Positions 1-9,408 of a stretch of DNA of 49,677 nt are shown here, in pieces (position 1 is the stretch's first letter; each line of letters starts with the position of its first letter). Position numbers and translations under genes: made by a program. The notes under the pieces were generated by a model. It was not told the DNA's origin. It worked only from the letters and a program-made list of their open reading frames with translations, and made no database searches. Origin of the DNA: Lachnoanaerobaculum sp. ICM7 (lineage in GTDB: Bacteria > Bacillota > Clostridia > Lachnospirales > Lachnospiraceae); assembly GCF_000287675.1 (NCBI RefSeq), contig NZ_ALJL01000020.1, positions 1-49,677 of the forward strand, written 5' to 3'.

Positions 1-70
1 ACAGGGGACATAAAATAATTTTAAAATAATATTTAAAATTCGCTTGACATATAAAAATAAGTCTGTTATA
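1..70. repeat. Left copy of a 70-bp direct repeat flanking the IS (target duplication)
   Basis: These 70 bases recur without a mismatch at 2103-2172, on the other side of the insertion sequence. Identity stops at 70/2172, exactly where the IS begins on the left. The window starts inside the repeat, so the true left copy is probably longer: the 57-60 bases at 2043/2046-2102 should also lie just upstream of base 1. Long, variable target duplications are known for the IS1634 family. Confidence 0.85.
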
Positions 71-72
71 CG
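44..72 (+). promoter_or_regulatory. Duplicated promoter copy reading into the IS
   Basis: TTGACA at 44-49, a 17-base spacer, then TATACG at 67-72. This is the duplicated clpB promoter with the last two bases of its -10 replaced by IS sequence (TATAGT becomes TATACG). It could still drive the transposase weakly. Confidence 0.5.
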
Positions 73-73
73 G

Positions 74-87
74 GTCTTTGACAGTTT
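74..87 (+). repeat. IS left terminal inverted repeat
   Basis: GTCTTTGACAGTTT, the exact reverse complement of 2029-2042. Confidence 0.85.
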
Positions 88-227
88 GTTCACCTAAATA
101 ATCATTAAAAAAGTCCTACAACCCGCATATAACCTACATTCTTCAGTTGAAATTTTTGTCAAAATATTCGTTTTATTATATAGTATTTTCTAGTATTTTA
201 TGTTATAATAAGGTGTGGAGGTTATCT

Positions 228-1943
228 ATGAAAGTTACTACATCAAAATCAAAAAATGCAGAGTCATTCTATATTTCCAAAAGCTTTATAAATGACAAAG
301 GGGTTAGCACCTCTGTAAATGTACGCAAACTTGGTACTCTCGCTGATTTATTAAAAGAGCATGGACCCACTAGAGATGACGTCATGAAATGGGCTCGTGC
401 CGAGGCAAAACTTGAAACACAGAAGTACAAAGAAGATAAAACAGTAAATATTTCTTTTAACTCAAGCAAAAGACTACAGCCTCAGCAACAGGTCTTCTAT
501 CGTGGAGGTTACCTGTTTTTACAGTACTTTTATTATCAACTTGGCTTAAACAAAGTTTGCAGAAAGATAAGGGATAAGTATAACTTCAAGTTTGATATCA
601 ACTCGATACTATCCGATTTGATTTACTCCAGAATACTCGAACCTTCCAGCAAACGCTCAAGTTACTCTTGTTCTATGGACTTTTTAGAGCCACCGTCTTA
701 CCAATTACATGATGTATATCGCTCTTTAAATGTACTCGGTAAAGAATGTGACCTTATACAATCTGAAACTTATAGAAATAGTCATTTAGTAGGTAAGCGT
801 AATGATAATCTTCTTTTTTATGATTGTACTAACTATTATTTTGAGATTGAGGATGAAGATGGCATTAAGAGATACGGCAAAAGTAAGGAACATAGACCAA
901 ACCCTATAATACAAATGGGTATGTTTATGGATGGTGACGGTATTCCTCTTGCTTTTTCTCTATTTCCCGGAAATGCAAATGAACAAACCTCTATTAAACC
1001 ACTTGAAGAAAAAATTTTAAATGAGTTTGATTGTCAAAAGTTTATTTACTGTAGTGATGCCGGACTTGGTTCGGAAAAAATAAGAAAATACAATCACATG
1101 GGTGAAAGAGCTTTTGTAGTCACTCAATCAATAAAAAAGCTTAATGCACAGGATAGGCAATGGGCTTTAGATACTAAAGGATTTAAAAGTTTGTACGATA
1201 ATAAAGTGGTAGACCTGGCTGAAATCTCAAAGGATGATGAGACTATATATTACAAAGATGCTCCCTATACACCAAAAGATTTATCTCAAAGACTTATCAT
1301 CACATATTCACCAAAATATGCCAAATACCAAACGGCTATTAGAGAAAGACAAGTTGACAGAGCTAAGTTAATGCTTGAAAAAGGCAGTATCAAAAAAGAA
1401 AGAAGAAATCCTAATGATCCGGCCAGGTTTCTTGGCAGTATCGCAGTAACTGATGATGGTGAAAAGGCAAAGGTACATAGCTTTCTTAATACAGACAAAA
1501 TAGATGAGGAAGCAAAGTATGATGGTATGTATGCCGTCTCAACAGACCTACTTGATGATAATGTAAGTGAAATACTAAATATAAGCGAAAAGCGTTGGCA
1601 AATAGAAGAATGCTTTAGAATTATGAAGACCGAGTTTGAAGCAAGACCGGTATTTTTACAAAGGACTGATAGAATTACGTCTCACTTCTTAACCTGCTTT
1701 TTAGCCTTGATTATTTACAGATATCTCGAAAAATTTTTAGACCACAAGTATACATGCGAAGAGATTCTAAAGACCTTAAAAGATTTTAATTTTGCATATG
1801 TGAAAGAGCAAGGTTTCATACCTCTATATAAACGAACAGAGCTCACAGACAAACTACATGAGATTTGTCATTTTAATACAGATTTTGAATTTATAACAAA
1901 AAGTCAAATGCGGACAATACAAAAACAAAGCAAAGGAAAATAA
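228..1943 (+). CDS. IS1634-family DDE transposase
   Basis: Transposase of the IS above, 571 residues from the ATG at 228, which follows a GGAGG-like site; an in-frame ATG at 147 lacks one. The catalytic acids are visible: Asp199 in FYDCTN, Asp277 in CSDAGLG, and Glu460 in RWQIEECFRIMK. The last fits the IS4/IS1634-type signature R-x3-E-x6-K (Arg456, Glu460, Lys467), with the usual leading Tyr replaced by Ser453. A conserved RPV follows the signature. Length is normal for the family and there is no frameshift, so the enzyme is probably active. It cuts and joins DNA at the terminal repeats. A terminator closes the gene inside the element. Confidence 0.93.
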   Translation: MKVTTSKSKNAESFYISKSFINDKGVSTSVNVRKLGTLADLLKEHGPTRDDVMKWARAEAKLETQKYKEDKTVNISFNSSKRLQPQQQVFYRGGYLFLQYFYYQLGLNKVCRKIRDKYNFKFDINSILSDLIYSRILEPSSKRSSYSCSMDFLEPPSYQLHDVYRSLNVLGKECDLIQSETYRNSHLVGKRNDNLLFYDCTNYYFEIEDEDGIKRYGKSKEHRPNPIIQMGMFMDGDGIPLAFSLFPGNANEQTSIKPLEEKILNEFDCQKFIYCSDAGLGSEKIRKYNHMGERAFVVTQSIKKLNAQDRQWALDTKGFKSLYDNKVVDLAEISKDDETIYYKDAPYTPKDLSQRLIITYSPKYAKYQTAIRERQVDRAKLMLEKGSIKKERRNPNDPARFLGSIAVTDDGEKAKVHSFLNTDKIDEEAKYDGMYAVSTDLLDDNVSEILNISEKRWQIEECFRIMKTEFEARPVFLQRTDRITSHFLTCFLALIIYRYLEKFLDHKYTCEEILKTLKDFNFAYVKEQGFIPLYKRTELTDKLHEICHFNTDFEFITKSQMRTIQKQSKGK

Positions 1944-1974
1944 AATACTATTTTTTTATTTTCAAAACGAAATA

Positions 1975-2020
1975 AAAATGCCCTGAAAGCCAGTAAAATA
2001 CTGGGGTTCAAGGGCATTTT
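1975..2020 (+). terminator. Terminator inside the IS, after the transposase
   Basis: AAAATGCCCT-GAA pairs with TTCA-AGGGCATTTT. An inner CCAGTA/TACTGG hairpin extends the structure, and the 3' arm ends in four T. It would limit readthrough from the transposase towards clpB. Confidence 0.7.
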
Positions 2021-2028
2021 AACTTTTG

Positions 2029-2042
2029 AAACTGTCAAAGAC
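2029..2042 (+). repeat. IS right terminal inverted repeat
   Basis: AAACTGTCAAAGAC, the exact reverse complement of 74-87. Confidence 0.85.
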
Positions 2043-2045
2043 AGG

Positions 2046-2172
2046 ATTATAGTCCAAATTTTACACTTTTACAAGACCTAAAATGGAAAAAGAAATTAAT
2101 TAACAGGGGACATAAAATAATTTTAAAATAATATTTAAAATTCGCTTGACATATAAAAATAAGTCTGTTATA
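2046..2172. repeat. Right target-duplication copy; 2103-2172 matches bases 1-70
   Basis: From 2103 to 2172 this is identical to bases 1-70. Bases 2046-2102 lie between the IS end and the visible repeat. If the IS made the duplication, they belong to it too, which gives about 127-130 bp. Their partner would lie upstream of this window. Confidence 0.7.
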
Positions 2173-2174
2173 GT
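2146..2174 (+). promoter_or_regulatory. clpB promoter
   Basis: TTGACA (2146-2151), a 17-base spacer and TATAGT (2169-2174), close to the sigma-A consensus. The predicted RNA start near 2181 lies after the upstream in-frame GTG at 2177, which supports the ATG at 2210. No CIRCE repeat or CtsR tandem site was seen nearby. Confidence 0.8.
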
Positions 2175-2209
2175 ACGTGTATAACAAAGATAACAAAGGT
2201 GGTGATATA

Positions 2210-4801
2210 ATGAATATAAGCAAATTTACACAAAAGTCAATTGAAGCTGTCCAAAACATGGAAAAGGTGGCAGCTACTCATGGCAATCAGCAAATAGAAC
2301 AAATACATTTGTTGGCATCACTATTAGATATAGATGGTTCATTGATAGTTAATCTTATAAAAAAGATGGGCATCAATGAAAATGAATTTAGAAACGAAGT
2401 GGAATCCGCCATAGAAAAACTTCCGAAGGTAAGCGGCGGAAATTCCTATATCAGTAATGATTTAAATAATGTGCTTATTACTGCAGAGGATGTAGCAAAA
2501 GGCATGGGAGATGAATATGTTTCAGTAGAGCATATTTTCCTAAATCTTTTGGAAAATCCGTCTTCTAATGTGGCACAGATTTTCAGAATGTATGGAATAA
2601 ATAAAAATAAGTTTTTACAGGTACTCTCCGAGGTAAGAGGTAATCAAAGAGTGGTTTCCGACAATCCCGAAGCTACTTATGATACTTTGAATAAATACGG
2701 ATATGACCTTGTTGAGCGTGCAAGGCAGCAAAAACTTGATCCTGTTATCGGAAGAGACAGTGAGATAAGAAATGTTATAAGGATATTAAGCCGTAAGACA
2801 AAGAACAATCCTGTACTTATAGGTGAGCCCGGTGTAGGTAAAACCGCAGTTGTTGAGGGACTTGCAGGAAGAATTGTGGCAGGTGATGTTCCTAATAATC
2901 TTAAAGATAAGAAACTCTTTGCCCTTGATATGGGTGCGCTTATAGCAGGTGCGAAGTATAGAGGTGAGTTTGAAGAAAGATTAAAGGCGGTTTTGGATGA
3001 GGTAAGAAAGTCCGAAGGTGAGATTATTCTTTTCATAGATGAGCTTCATACAATAGTAGGTGCAGGTAAAACAGAGGGCAGTATGGATGCCGGAAATATG
3101 TTAAAGCCTATGCTTGCAAGAGGTGAATTGCATTGTATCGGTGCCACCACACTTGATGAGTATAGAAAGTATATTGAAAAGGACCCTGCACTTGAGAGAA
3201 GATTCCAGCCTGTGCTTGTAGAAGAACCTACAATAGAGGATACTATATCAATACTTCGTGGTTTGAAGGACAGATATGAGGCATATCACGGAGTTAAAAT
3301 AACTGACGGTGCCCTTGTGAGTGCGGCTGTACTTTCAGACAGATATATAAGTGACAGATTCCTTCCTGATAAGGCCATCGACCTTGTAGATGAGGCTTGT
3401 GCTCTTATAAAGACTGAGCTTAATTCGGTGCCTACAGAGATAGATGAACTCTCAAGACGACAGATGCAGCTTCAGATAGAAGAAACCGCACTTAAGAAAG
3501 AAAACGATAATCTTTCAAAGGAAAGACTTGAAGCTTTGCAAAAAGAACTTGCAGAGGTTAATGACGAGTTAAATGAAGCAAAGTCAAAATGGGAAAATGA
3601 GAAAAAGAGTGTTGAAGGTCTTGCAAAACTCAGAGGTGAAATTGACGAGGTCAACAGACAGATAAATGCAGCAAAGCAAAGCTATGACCTTAACAGAGCT
3701 GCAGAGCTCCAATACGGAAAGTTGCCTGAGCTGCAAAAACAGCTTCAGATTGAAGAGGAAAAGGTTAAAAAAGAAGACCTCAGACTTCTTCGTGAGTCTG
3801 TAACAGATGAAGAAATTGCAAGAATTATCTCAAGATGGACAAATATTCCTGTTTCAAAACTGAGTGAGAGTGAAAGAGAAAAGACTCTTCACCTTGGAGA
3901 CACTCTCCATGAGAGAGTAATAGGACAGGATGAGGCTGTTGAGAAGGTTACCGATGCTATAATTCGTTCAAGAGCCGGTATTAAAGATCCTTCAAAACCT
4001 ATAGGTTCATTCCTTTTCTTAGGACCTACCGGTGTAGGTAAGACTGAGCTTGCAAAATCTCTGGCAAAGTCTCTGTTTGATGATGAAAACAATATGATAA
4101 GAATCGATATGAGTGAGTATATGGAGAAATTCTCCGTGAGCAGACTTATAGGAGCTCCTCCGGGATATGTAGGATATGATGAGGGCGGACAGCTTACAGA
4201 AGCTGTAAGAAGAAAGCCATATTCAGTAGTGCTCTTTGATGAGATAGAAAAGGCACATCCTGATGTATTTAACGTACTTTTACAGGTGCTTGATGACGGT
4301 AGAGTAACCGATTCACTTGGAAAGACTGTAGACTTTAAGAATACCATCATAATAATGACATCAAATTTGGGCTCTGCATACTTACTTGACGGTATCAACA
4401 CATATGGTGATATCACTGAAGATGCAAGAAAGAAAGTAATGGATGAGCTTAGAAACAGCTTCAGACCTGAGTTCTTAAACAGACTTGATGAAATCATTAT
4501 GTTTAAGCCGCTTACAAAGGATAATATCGGAAATATCATAAATCTGTTAATGGACGAGCTCAATGAGAGACTTGAAAGTAAGGAACTTAAAGTGGAACTT
4601 AGCGATGCGGCAAAGAACTATATCATTGATAACGGATATGACCCTGCATATGGTGCAAGACCGCTAAAGAGATATCTGCAAAAGAATGTCGAGACCATGG
4701 TTGCAAAGCTAATACTTTCAGACAGCGAGTTGAAAGCGAAAGATATAATATATATCGACTTGGATCCTTATAATGAGCTGACTGCAGTTGTACAAAAATA
4801 A
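2210..4801 (+). CDS. clpB: ATP-dependent chaperone ClpB (Hsp100 disaggregase)
   Basis: Cytoplasmic hexameric disaggregase that pulls polypeptides out of aggregates together with DnaK; 863 residues, normal for ClpB. Order: two Clp N repeats (about 1-145); AAA module 1 with Walker A GEPGVGKT (205-212) and Walker B LFIDELH; a long coiled-coil middle domain (about 400-520) that separates ClpB from ClpC/ClpA; AAA module 2 with Walker A GPTGVGKT (605-612) and Walker [13 protein letters not shown]. The start is the ATG after AAAGGTGGTG; the GTG at 2177 lies upstream of the predicted RNA start. It stands alone, preceded by the IS and closed by its own terminator. The promoter survived the IS insertion because it lies within the target duplication. 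Confidence 0.97.
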   Translation: MNISKFTQKSIEAVQNMEKVAATHGNQQIEQIHLLASLLDIDGSLIVNLIKKMGINENEFRNEVESAIEKLPKVSGGNSYISNDLNNVLITAEDVAKGMGDEYVSVEHIFLNLLENPSSNVAQIFRMYGINKNKFLQVLSEVRGNQRVVSDNPEATYDTLNKYGYDLVERARQQKLDPVIGRDSEIRNVIRILSRKTKNNPVLIGEPGVGKTAVVEGLAGRIVAGDVPNNLKDKKLFALDMGALIAGAKYRGEFEERLKAVLDEVRKSEGEIILFIDELHTIVGAGKTEGSMDAGNMLKPMLARGELHCIGATTLDEYRKYIEKDPALERRFQPVLVEEPTIEDTISILRGLKDRYEAYHGVKITDGALVSAAVLSDRYISDRFLPDKAIDLVDEACALIKTELNSVPTEIDELSRRQMQLQIEETALKKENDNLSKERLEALQKELAEVNDELNEAKSKWENEKKSVEGLAKLRGEIDEVNRQINAAKQSYDLNRAAELQYGKLPELQKQLQIEEEKVKKEDLRLLRESVTDEEIARIISRWTNIPVSKLSESEREKTLHLGDTLHERVIGQDEAVEKVTDAIIRSRAGIKDPSKPIGSFLFLGPTGVGKTELAKSLAKSLFDDENNMIRIDMSEYMEKFSVSRLIGAPPGYVGYDEGGQLTEAVRRKPYSVVLFDEIEKAHPDVFNVLLQVLDDGRVTDSLGKTVDFKNTIIIMTSNLGSAYLLDGINTYGDITEDARKKVMDELRNSFRPEFLNRLDEIIMFKPLTKDNIGNIINLLMDELNERLESKELKVELSDAAKNYIIDNGYDPAYGARPLKRYLQKNVETMVAKLILSDSELKAKDIIYIDLDPYNELTAVVQK

Positions 4802-4806
4802 ATATT

Positions 4807-4834
4807 AAAGAGTCGGGCAACCGGCTCTTTTTTT
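4807..4834 (+). terminator. clpB terminator
   Basis: AAAGAGTCGG, loop GCAA, CCGGCTCTTT (one G-T pair), followed by a T run. Confidence 0.9.
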
Positions 4835-4859
4835 AATTAATGTAAAAAAACAATATTAG

Positions 4860-4868
4860 TGGTATAAT
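4860..4868 (+). promoter_or_regulatory. Extended -10 promoter of the cls operon
   Basis: TGGTATAAT is an extended -10 element (TG one base before TATAAT). No good -35 is visible. It lies 92 bases upstream of cls. Confidence 0.5.
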
Positions 4869-4959
4869 AGACAGGATTATAGAAACTTTCAGAGCTATAG
4901 TAACGGATATTACTAAAGTATACTGCTTATTGTGATAAAATCAATGGAACAGGAGTTTT

Positions 4960-6438
4960 ATGTTTGATTTTTTGACTTCAAGTCATTTTGGATTTGTACA
5001 TTTATTTTACCTGAATTTGATACTTTCGTTGATAATTGTTTTTTTTCAAAGAAGAGATCCCAGAACGGTTTGGACATGGATTTTAGTACTTAATTTTCTG
5101 CCGATTATAGGAATAATACTGTATTTATTTATAGGTCAGGATTACAGAAAATCCAGAATGTTTAAATTAAAAAGTGTTGAGGACAGCATAAGGAGAGCCA
5201 CCATCAGGCAGGAAAAATTCTTCACAAAAAGTGAAATGATGAAGAATGATTTGTATGCAAAGGAATATCACAGATTGATGCAGTACAACCTTATGTCCGG
5301 AGGCTCACTTTTGACAATGAAAAATTCTTTGGATATATTCACGGACGGAAATAATAAATTTGATGCACTGATTGAAGATATTAAGAATGCCGAAAAATAT
5401 ATACACTTGGAATATTATATTATAAAGCAGGACTATCTTTTCCTAAATATAGCCAAGGAGCTTATAAAAAAAGCAGATGAGGGTGTTGAGATAAGGATTC
5501 TGTTTGACGGAATGGGCGGAAGGTTTATGTCAAAGAAGATTTTAGAAAATTTAAAATCTCATGGCATAAAGTTGGGGGTATTTTTTCCTGCAACTTTGGG
5601 AAGAATCAACTTCCGTATAAACTACAGAAACCATAGGAAAATAGCCGTAATAGACGGTAAAATCGGTTATGTAGGAGGCTTTAACATCGGAAAAGAATAT
5701 GTTGACGGCTCAAAGAAATTCGGACACTGGAGAGATACACATCTTAGAATAGTAGGAGAGGCTGTAAACGGACTTGAACTTAGATTCGGACTGGATTGGA
5801 AGTACGCGACAAAAGAAGATATTTTCTTAAATGACAAATATTTTACCGAACTGGATGAGATGGATTTTGTACCTGAGGAAGGTGACAATATTCTCAGAAT
5901 GCAGATAATTTCAAGCGGACCGGATTCCGAGACTAAACTTATACGAGATAATTACATAGAGATTATAAATCATGCAAAGAATCATGTGTATATCCACACG
6001 CCTTATTTTATTCCTGATGAGGCTTTTATAAGTGCGCTGAATATCGCGGCAAGATCGGGAGTTGATGTAAGACTTATGATTCCATGTATGCCTGATCATC
6101 CATTTGTATATTCCGCTACGCTTAGCTGGGCGGGAACTCTTCTTGAAGCGGGTGGAAAGGTATATACTTATGAGAAGGGATTCTTACATGCAAAGTCCGT
6201 AATGGCTGACGGCAAGGTGGCCTGTGTGGGCACGGCAAATATGGATATAAGAAGCTTTGAGCTTAATTTTGAGGTCAATGCAATGATTTATGATGAGGAT
6301 ATTGCAATAGAACTTGAAGACAATTTTATGAGAGATATTTATGATTCGAAGGAGTATACGCTTTCCATGTATAAGAATCGTTCACTTATTCAAAGAGTTA
6401 AAGAACAGGTGAGCAGACTCCTTAGTCCATTATTATAA
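4960..6438 (+). CDS. cls: Cardiolipin synthase (phospholipase D family)
   Basis: Membrane enzyme joining two phosphatidylglycerols into cardiolipin and glycerol. 492 residues, usual for bacterial Cls. The N-terminus carries two membrane segments (about 8-30 and 38-60), then two PLD domains. Both HKD motifs are complete: His225-x-Lys227-x4-Asp232 (HRKIAVID) and His410-x-Lys412-x4-Asp417 (HAKSVMAD), each followed by the usual Gly/Asn strand. The start follows AGGAG at 4951. It is the first gene of a run (cls, plsC, pheA, DUF815, ppx-like, ppk) with gaps of only 12-19 bases, so co-transcription is likely. Confidence 0.94.
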   Translation: MFDFLTSSHFGFVHLFYLNLILSLIIVFFQRRDPRTVWTWILVLNFLPIIGIILYLFIGQDYRKSRMFKLKSVEDSIRRATIRQEKFFTKSEMMKNDLYAKEYHRLMQYNLMSGGSLLTMKNSLDIFTDGNNKFDALIEDIKNAEKYIHLEYYIIKQDYLFLNIAKELIKKADEGVEIRILFDGMGGRFMSKKILENLKSHGIKLGVFFPATLGRINFRINYRNHRKIAVIDGKIGYVGGFNIGKEYVDGSKKFGHWRDTHLRIVGEAVNGLELRFGLDWKYATKEDIFLNDKYFTELDEMDFVPEEGDNILRMQIISSGPDSETKLIRDNYIEIINHAKNHVYIHTPYFIPDEAFISALNIAARSGVDVRLMIPCMPDHPFVYSATLSWAGTLLEAGGKVYTYEKGFLHAKSVMADGKVACVGTANMDIRSFELNFEVNAMIYDEDIAIELEDNFMRDIYDSKEYTLSMYKNRSLIQRVKEQVSRLLSPLL

Positions 6439-6454
6439 CGAGAGGTTTTTTCAA

Positions 6455-7198
6455 ATGATTAGATTTATTTTGGTAGCACTGTGTCTACTTTTATACCTGT
6501 TACTTTTTATACCGACAATGCTTGTTTTACTTATAGTAAAAAGGTTTAAACCTGTTACTTCTTCCGCTATTGCACAAACAATGGTGCGTATAACTTTCAG
6601 AATCTTACTTTTTTTGGCAGGTGCAAAAGTGGAAGTAAGGGGGATTGAAAATATTCCAAAAGACGGAGGAGTTTTATTTGTAAGTAATCATAGAAGTTAT
6701 TTTGATATACTTGCAGGATATGCATATACTCATAAACCGCTCGGTTTTGTTGCAAAGTATGAAATGATAAAGGTTCCGCTTCTTAAACAGTGGATGGATT
6801 TGCTCAATTGCCTTTTCCTAAACAGGAAAGATATAAAACAGGGACTTAAGACAATATTACAGGGTGTAGAAAAGGTTAAATCAGGTGTTTCGATATGGAT
6901 TTGTCCTGAGGGAACAAGAAACTTAAATGATGATGTCACAAATGTAAAGGATTTTAAAGAAGGCTCATTGAAGATAGCCGAAAAAGGAAAGGTTCCTGTT
7001 ATACCTGTAGCTATTTACGGTACATATGAGATATGGGAACAGCATTTACCTTTTATGAAAAAGAGCAATGTAATAATTGAGTATGGTGAGCCGATAATAA
7101 TATCGGAATTGTCTGATGAGGAGAAGAAAAAGCTTGGTGCATATGCAAGAAATAAAATTGTAAATATGCTTGAAAACATGGTGAAAGAAAAAAGATAA
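6455..7198 (+). CDS. plsC: 1-acyl-sn-glycerol-3-phosphate acyltransferase (PlsC family)
   Basis: Adds the second acyl chain to lysophosphatidic acid, giving phosphatidic acid, the precursor of membrane phospholipids. 247 residues. An N-terminal membrane helix (about 2-27) is followed by the acyltransferase domain. The catalytic NHxxxxD box is His79-Asp84 (NHRSYFD), and the substrate-binding box is PEGTR at 151-155. The start follows GAGAGG, 16 bases after cls. Its place next to cls fits a phospholipid supply role. Confidence 0.93.
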   Translation: MIRFILVALCLLLYLLLFIPTMLVLLIVKRFKPVTSSAIAQTMVRITFRILLFLAGAKVEVRGIENIPKDGGVLFVSNHRSYFDILAGYAYTHKPLGFVAKYEMIKVPLLKQWMDLLNCLFLNRKDIKQGLKTILQGVEKVKSGVSIWICPEGTRNLNDDVTNVKDFKEGSLKIAEKGKVPVIPVAIYGTYEIWEQHLPFMKKSNVIIEYGEPIIISELSDEEKKKLGAYARNKIVNMLENMVKEKR

Positions 7199-7213
7199 GA
7201 CTATGGGAGTACT

Positions 7214-8104
7214 ATGCAAAGACTTGAGGAAATTAAATTTAACAAAATGCCAAGCGGATTTAAATGCAAAGAGTATATGGATTCCAATATAAAAAAAATA
7301 GTGTATCAGGGTGTGGAAGGTGCATATTCACATATAGTAACACAGACATTATTTCCGGATGCAGATACAGAGAATGTAAATACTTTTGAAGATGCTATAA
7401 ATTCCGTTTTAAACGGTGAAGCGTCATACTGTGTTGTACCGATTGAGAATTCATCTGCCGGGATTGTTACAGATATTTTCGATTTGCTTTTAAAAAAGGA
7501 TGTGGTAATTGTAGCGGAATATGATTTACATATCAGTCACTGTCTTTTGGGTATAAAGGGGGCAAAATTTTCTGATATCAAAAGAGTATATTCGCATCCC
7601 CAGGCTTTAATGCAATGTGCTTCTTATTTGAAAGAACATCCTGAATGGAGTCAGATAAGTCTTTTAAACACTGCAGTGTCTGCAAAAAAAGTAAAAAATG
7701 AAGGCAAGATCGAGCAGGCGGCAATTGCTTCCGAGCTTTCAGCAAAGCTTTACAATCTGGATATTTTAGACAGGGGAATTAACAGAAACTCCAATAATAC
7801 CACAAGATTTGTAGTACTAAGTAAGGAAAAGATTTTTTCGAAAAATTCAAATAAACTCAGCCTTATATTGGAACTTCCACATGAAAAGGGTATGCTGTAT
7901 AATATTCTCGGAATATTTGTATTAAACGGATTGAACCTTGTGAAGATAGAATCAAGACCTATACCTGAAAAAACATTTGAGTACAGATTTTTTATAGATG
8001 TTGAGGCAAATCTAAACTCGGAAAATGTTTCAAATGTACTGGAAATACTTAGTGAGAAAGTCCCTTTTTTAAAGATTTTGGGAAACTATTGTTCCAATAA
8101 TTAA
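7214..8104 (+). CDS. pheA: Prephenate dehydratase with ACT domain
   Basis: Converts prephenate to phenylpyruvate in phenylalanine synthesis. 296 residues: a catalytic domain (about 28-205) with the essential Thr-Arg-Phe at 197-199, then an ACT domain (about 215-292) with ESRP at 246-249, the usual phenylalanine feedback site. The first 27 residues are a short lysine-rich lead, not a chorismate mutase domain, so this is the single-function form. It is placed 15 bases after plsC and 19 before the DUF815 gene, among genes of unrelated pathways. The aminotransferase at 20308 could in principle complete the pathway, but that is a guess. Confidence 0.93.
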   Translation: MQRLEEIKFNKMPSGFKCKEYMDSNIKKIVYQGVEGAYSHIVTQTLFPDADTENVNTFEDAINSVLNGEASYCVVPIENSSAGIVTDIFDLLLKKDVVIVAEYDLHISHCLLGIKGAKFSDIKRVYSHPQALMQCASYLKEHPEWSQISLLNTAVSAKKVKNEGKIEQAAIASELSAKLYNLDILDRGINRNSNNTTRFVVLSKEKIFSKNSNKLSLILELPHEKGMLYNILGIFVLNGLNLVKIESRPIPEKTFEYRFFIDVEANLNSENVSNVLEILSEKVPFLKILGNYCSNN

Positions 8105-8123
8105 TGCAGCTTAAGGAGGAAAA

Positions 8124-9395
8124 ATGTACAGTATAAAAGCATGTAAAGATTCAAAGATAGATGATTTGATATTATATAGAGACTTGAAGTTTGAAGACAC
8201 AATAAGAATGTTTTGTGCTTTGGATAAGAACAGCAACAATGTAAGTAAAACCATATCAAAGATGATTGAAGTTGCCGGTGAGTACGGTCTTCACGGAAAT
8301 CTTTGGGCTAATATACTTGCTTTGGCACTTGCATACAATGAGAATGTATACTCAAAAGCTACAGAGATTGTAGGTGAAACTTCAGGAAGTATAAATACAT
8401 TTGCAATACATGATTTTAGAATATTAAGAGAGTTGATTCATTTTGTACCTAATATTAACGGTGATTTATTAAAAGAGATATATAATTATGAAGGTAACGG
8501 AAGAGATTCAAAGCTTGTAAACACCAGAGTAAGAGACAGGATTCTAAGACTTTCAAAGCAACTTATTGAGGCGGACTCAGACAATGAGTTTAAAGATATA
8601 ATAACTGAATTTTATAAGGAGTATGGTGTAGGGAAGTTTGGTTTAAATAAAGCTTTTCGTATAGAAGAAGGTACTGATTTAAAGACCGCAAATATAATAC
8701 CGATAACCAGAGTCGAGCATGTTTATTTGAATGATATAATCGGTTATGATCTTCAAAAGAAAAAACTCACAGACAATACAGAGAGTTTTATAAACGGTAA
8801 ACCTACAAATAACTGTTTATTGTACGGAGATGCCGGAACCGGAAAATCTTCAAGTGTAAAAGCTATTGTAAATGAGTACTATGATAAAGGGCTCAGAATT
8901 ATTGAAATCTATAAGCATCAATTCAGATATTTATCCGATATACTTGAGCAGCTTAAAGACAGGAATTACAAGTTTATAATATATATGGATGATTTAAGCT
9001 TTGAAGAGTCTGAGCTTGAATATAAATATTTAAAGGCGATTCTGGAAGGAGGATTTGGAAGAAGACCTGAGAATGTATTGATATATGCTACAAGCAACAG
9101 AAGACATCTTATCAGAGAAAGTTTCAGAGATAAGACTGAAACAGATGAAGAACTTCATACAAGAGATACTGTGGAGGAAAAGCTTTCATTATCTGCAAGA
9201 TTCGGTGAAAAAATTTATTACGGTTCACCTGATAAAAGAGAGTTTAACTCTATTGTACTTTCTTTGGCAAAGAAGCATAATATAGATATGGATGAGGGTG
9301 AAATACTTTCAAAAGCCAATATGTGGGAATTGTCTCACGGAGGTATGTCAGGAAGAAGTGCAACACAATTTATAACTTATTTACAGAGTCAATAG
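8124..9395 (+). CDS. DUF815-family AAA ATPase
   Basis: Cytoplasmic P-loop ATPase of unassigned role, 423 residues. The N-terminal half (1-190) is helical with no motif I recognise. The ATPase core has Walker A GDAGTGKS (235-242) and a Walker B-like IIYMDDLSFEE, followed by a sensor-like ATSNRRH. This layout matches the DUF815 family, whose members are common in Clostridia and poorly characterised. A strong AAGGAGG site precedes the ATG. It lies between pheA and the polyphosphate genes with gaps of 19 and 13 bases. Confidence 0.88.
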   Translation: MYSIKACKDSKIDDLILYRDLKFEDTIRMFCALDKNSNNVSKTISKMIEVAGEYGLHGNLWANILALALAYNENVYSKATEIVGETSGSINTFAIHDFRILRELIHFVPNINGDLLKEIYNYEGNGRDSKLVNTRVRDRILRLSKQLIEADSDNEFKDIITEFYKEYGVGKFGLNKAFRIEEGTDLKTANIIPITRVEHVYLNDIIGYDLQKKKLTDNTESFINGKPTNNCLLYGDAGTGKSSSVKAIVNEYYDKGLRIIEIYKHQFRYLSDILEQLKDRNYKFIIYMDDLSFEESELEYKYLKAILEGGFGRRPENVLIYATSNRRHLIRESFRDKTETDEELHTRDTVEEKLSLSARFGEKIYYGSPDKREFNSIVLSLAKKHNIDMDEGEILSKANMWELSHGGMSGRSATQFITYLQSQ

Positions 9396-9408
9396 ACTTG
9401 GAGAGCGT

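Larger units (their letters stand above)
71..2045 (+). mobile_element. IS1634-family insertion sequence, complete
   Basis: A single-gene element with one DDE transposase. It is bounded by a perfect 14-bp inverted repeat (74-87 and 2029-2042), which extends to an imperfect 17 bp if the ends are 71 and 2045. It is flanked by a direct repeat of at least 70 bp and has a terminator after the gene. Element, ends and transposase all look intact, so insertion is probably recent. The three bases outside each perfect repeat leave the exact ends uncertain by 3 bp. It sits directly upstream of clpB in the same orientation. Confidence 0.85.

Noticed and set aside
2043-2210. CIRCE or CtsR site before clpB
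   Set aside because: Looked for TTAGCACTC-N9-GAGTGCTAA and tandem GGTCAAA-type repeats; neither is present in this region.
3889-4563. Long open frame on the minus strand inside clpB (224 codons)
   Set aside because: Antisense shadow of a highly conserved gene; no ribosome site, serine-rich low-complexity translation and no family resemblance.
2040-4882. 13-base match GACAGGATTATAG at 2040 and 4870
   Set aside because: A match of this length is expected by chance several times in 50 kb of AT-rich DNA; no flanking similarity, so not a second IS trace.
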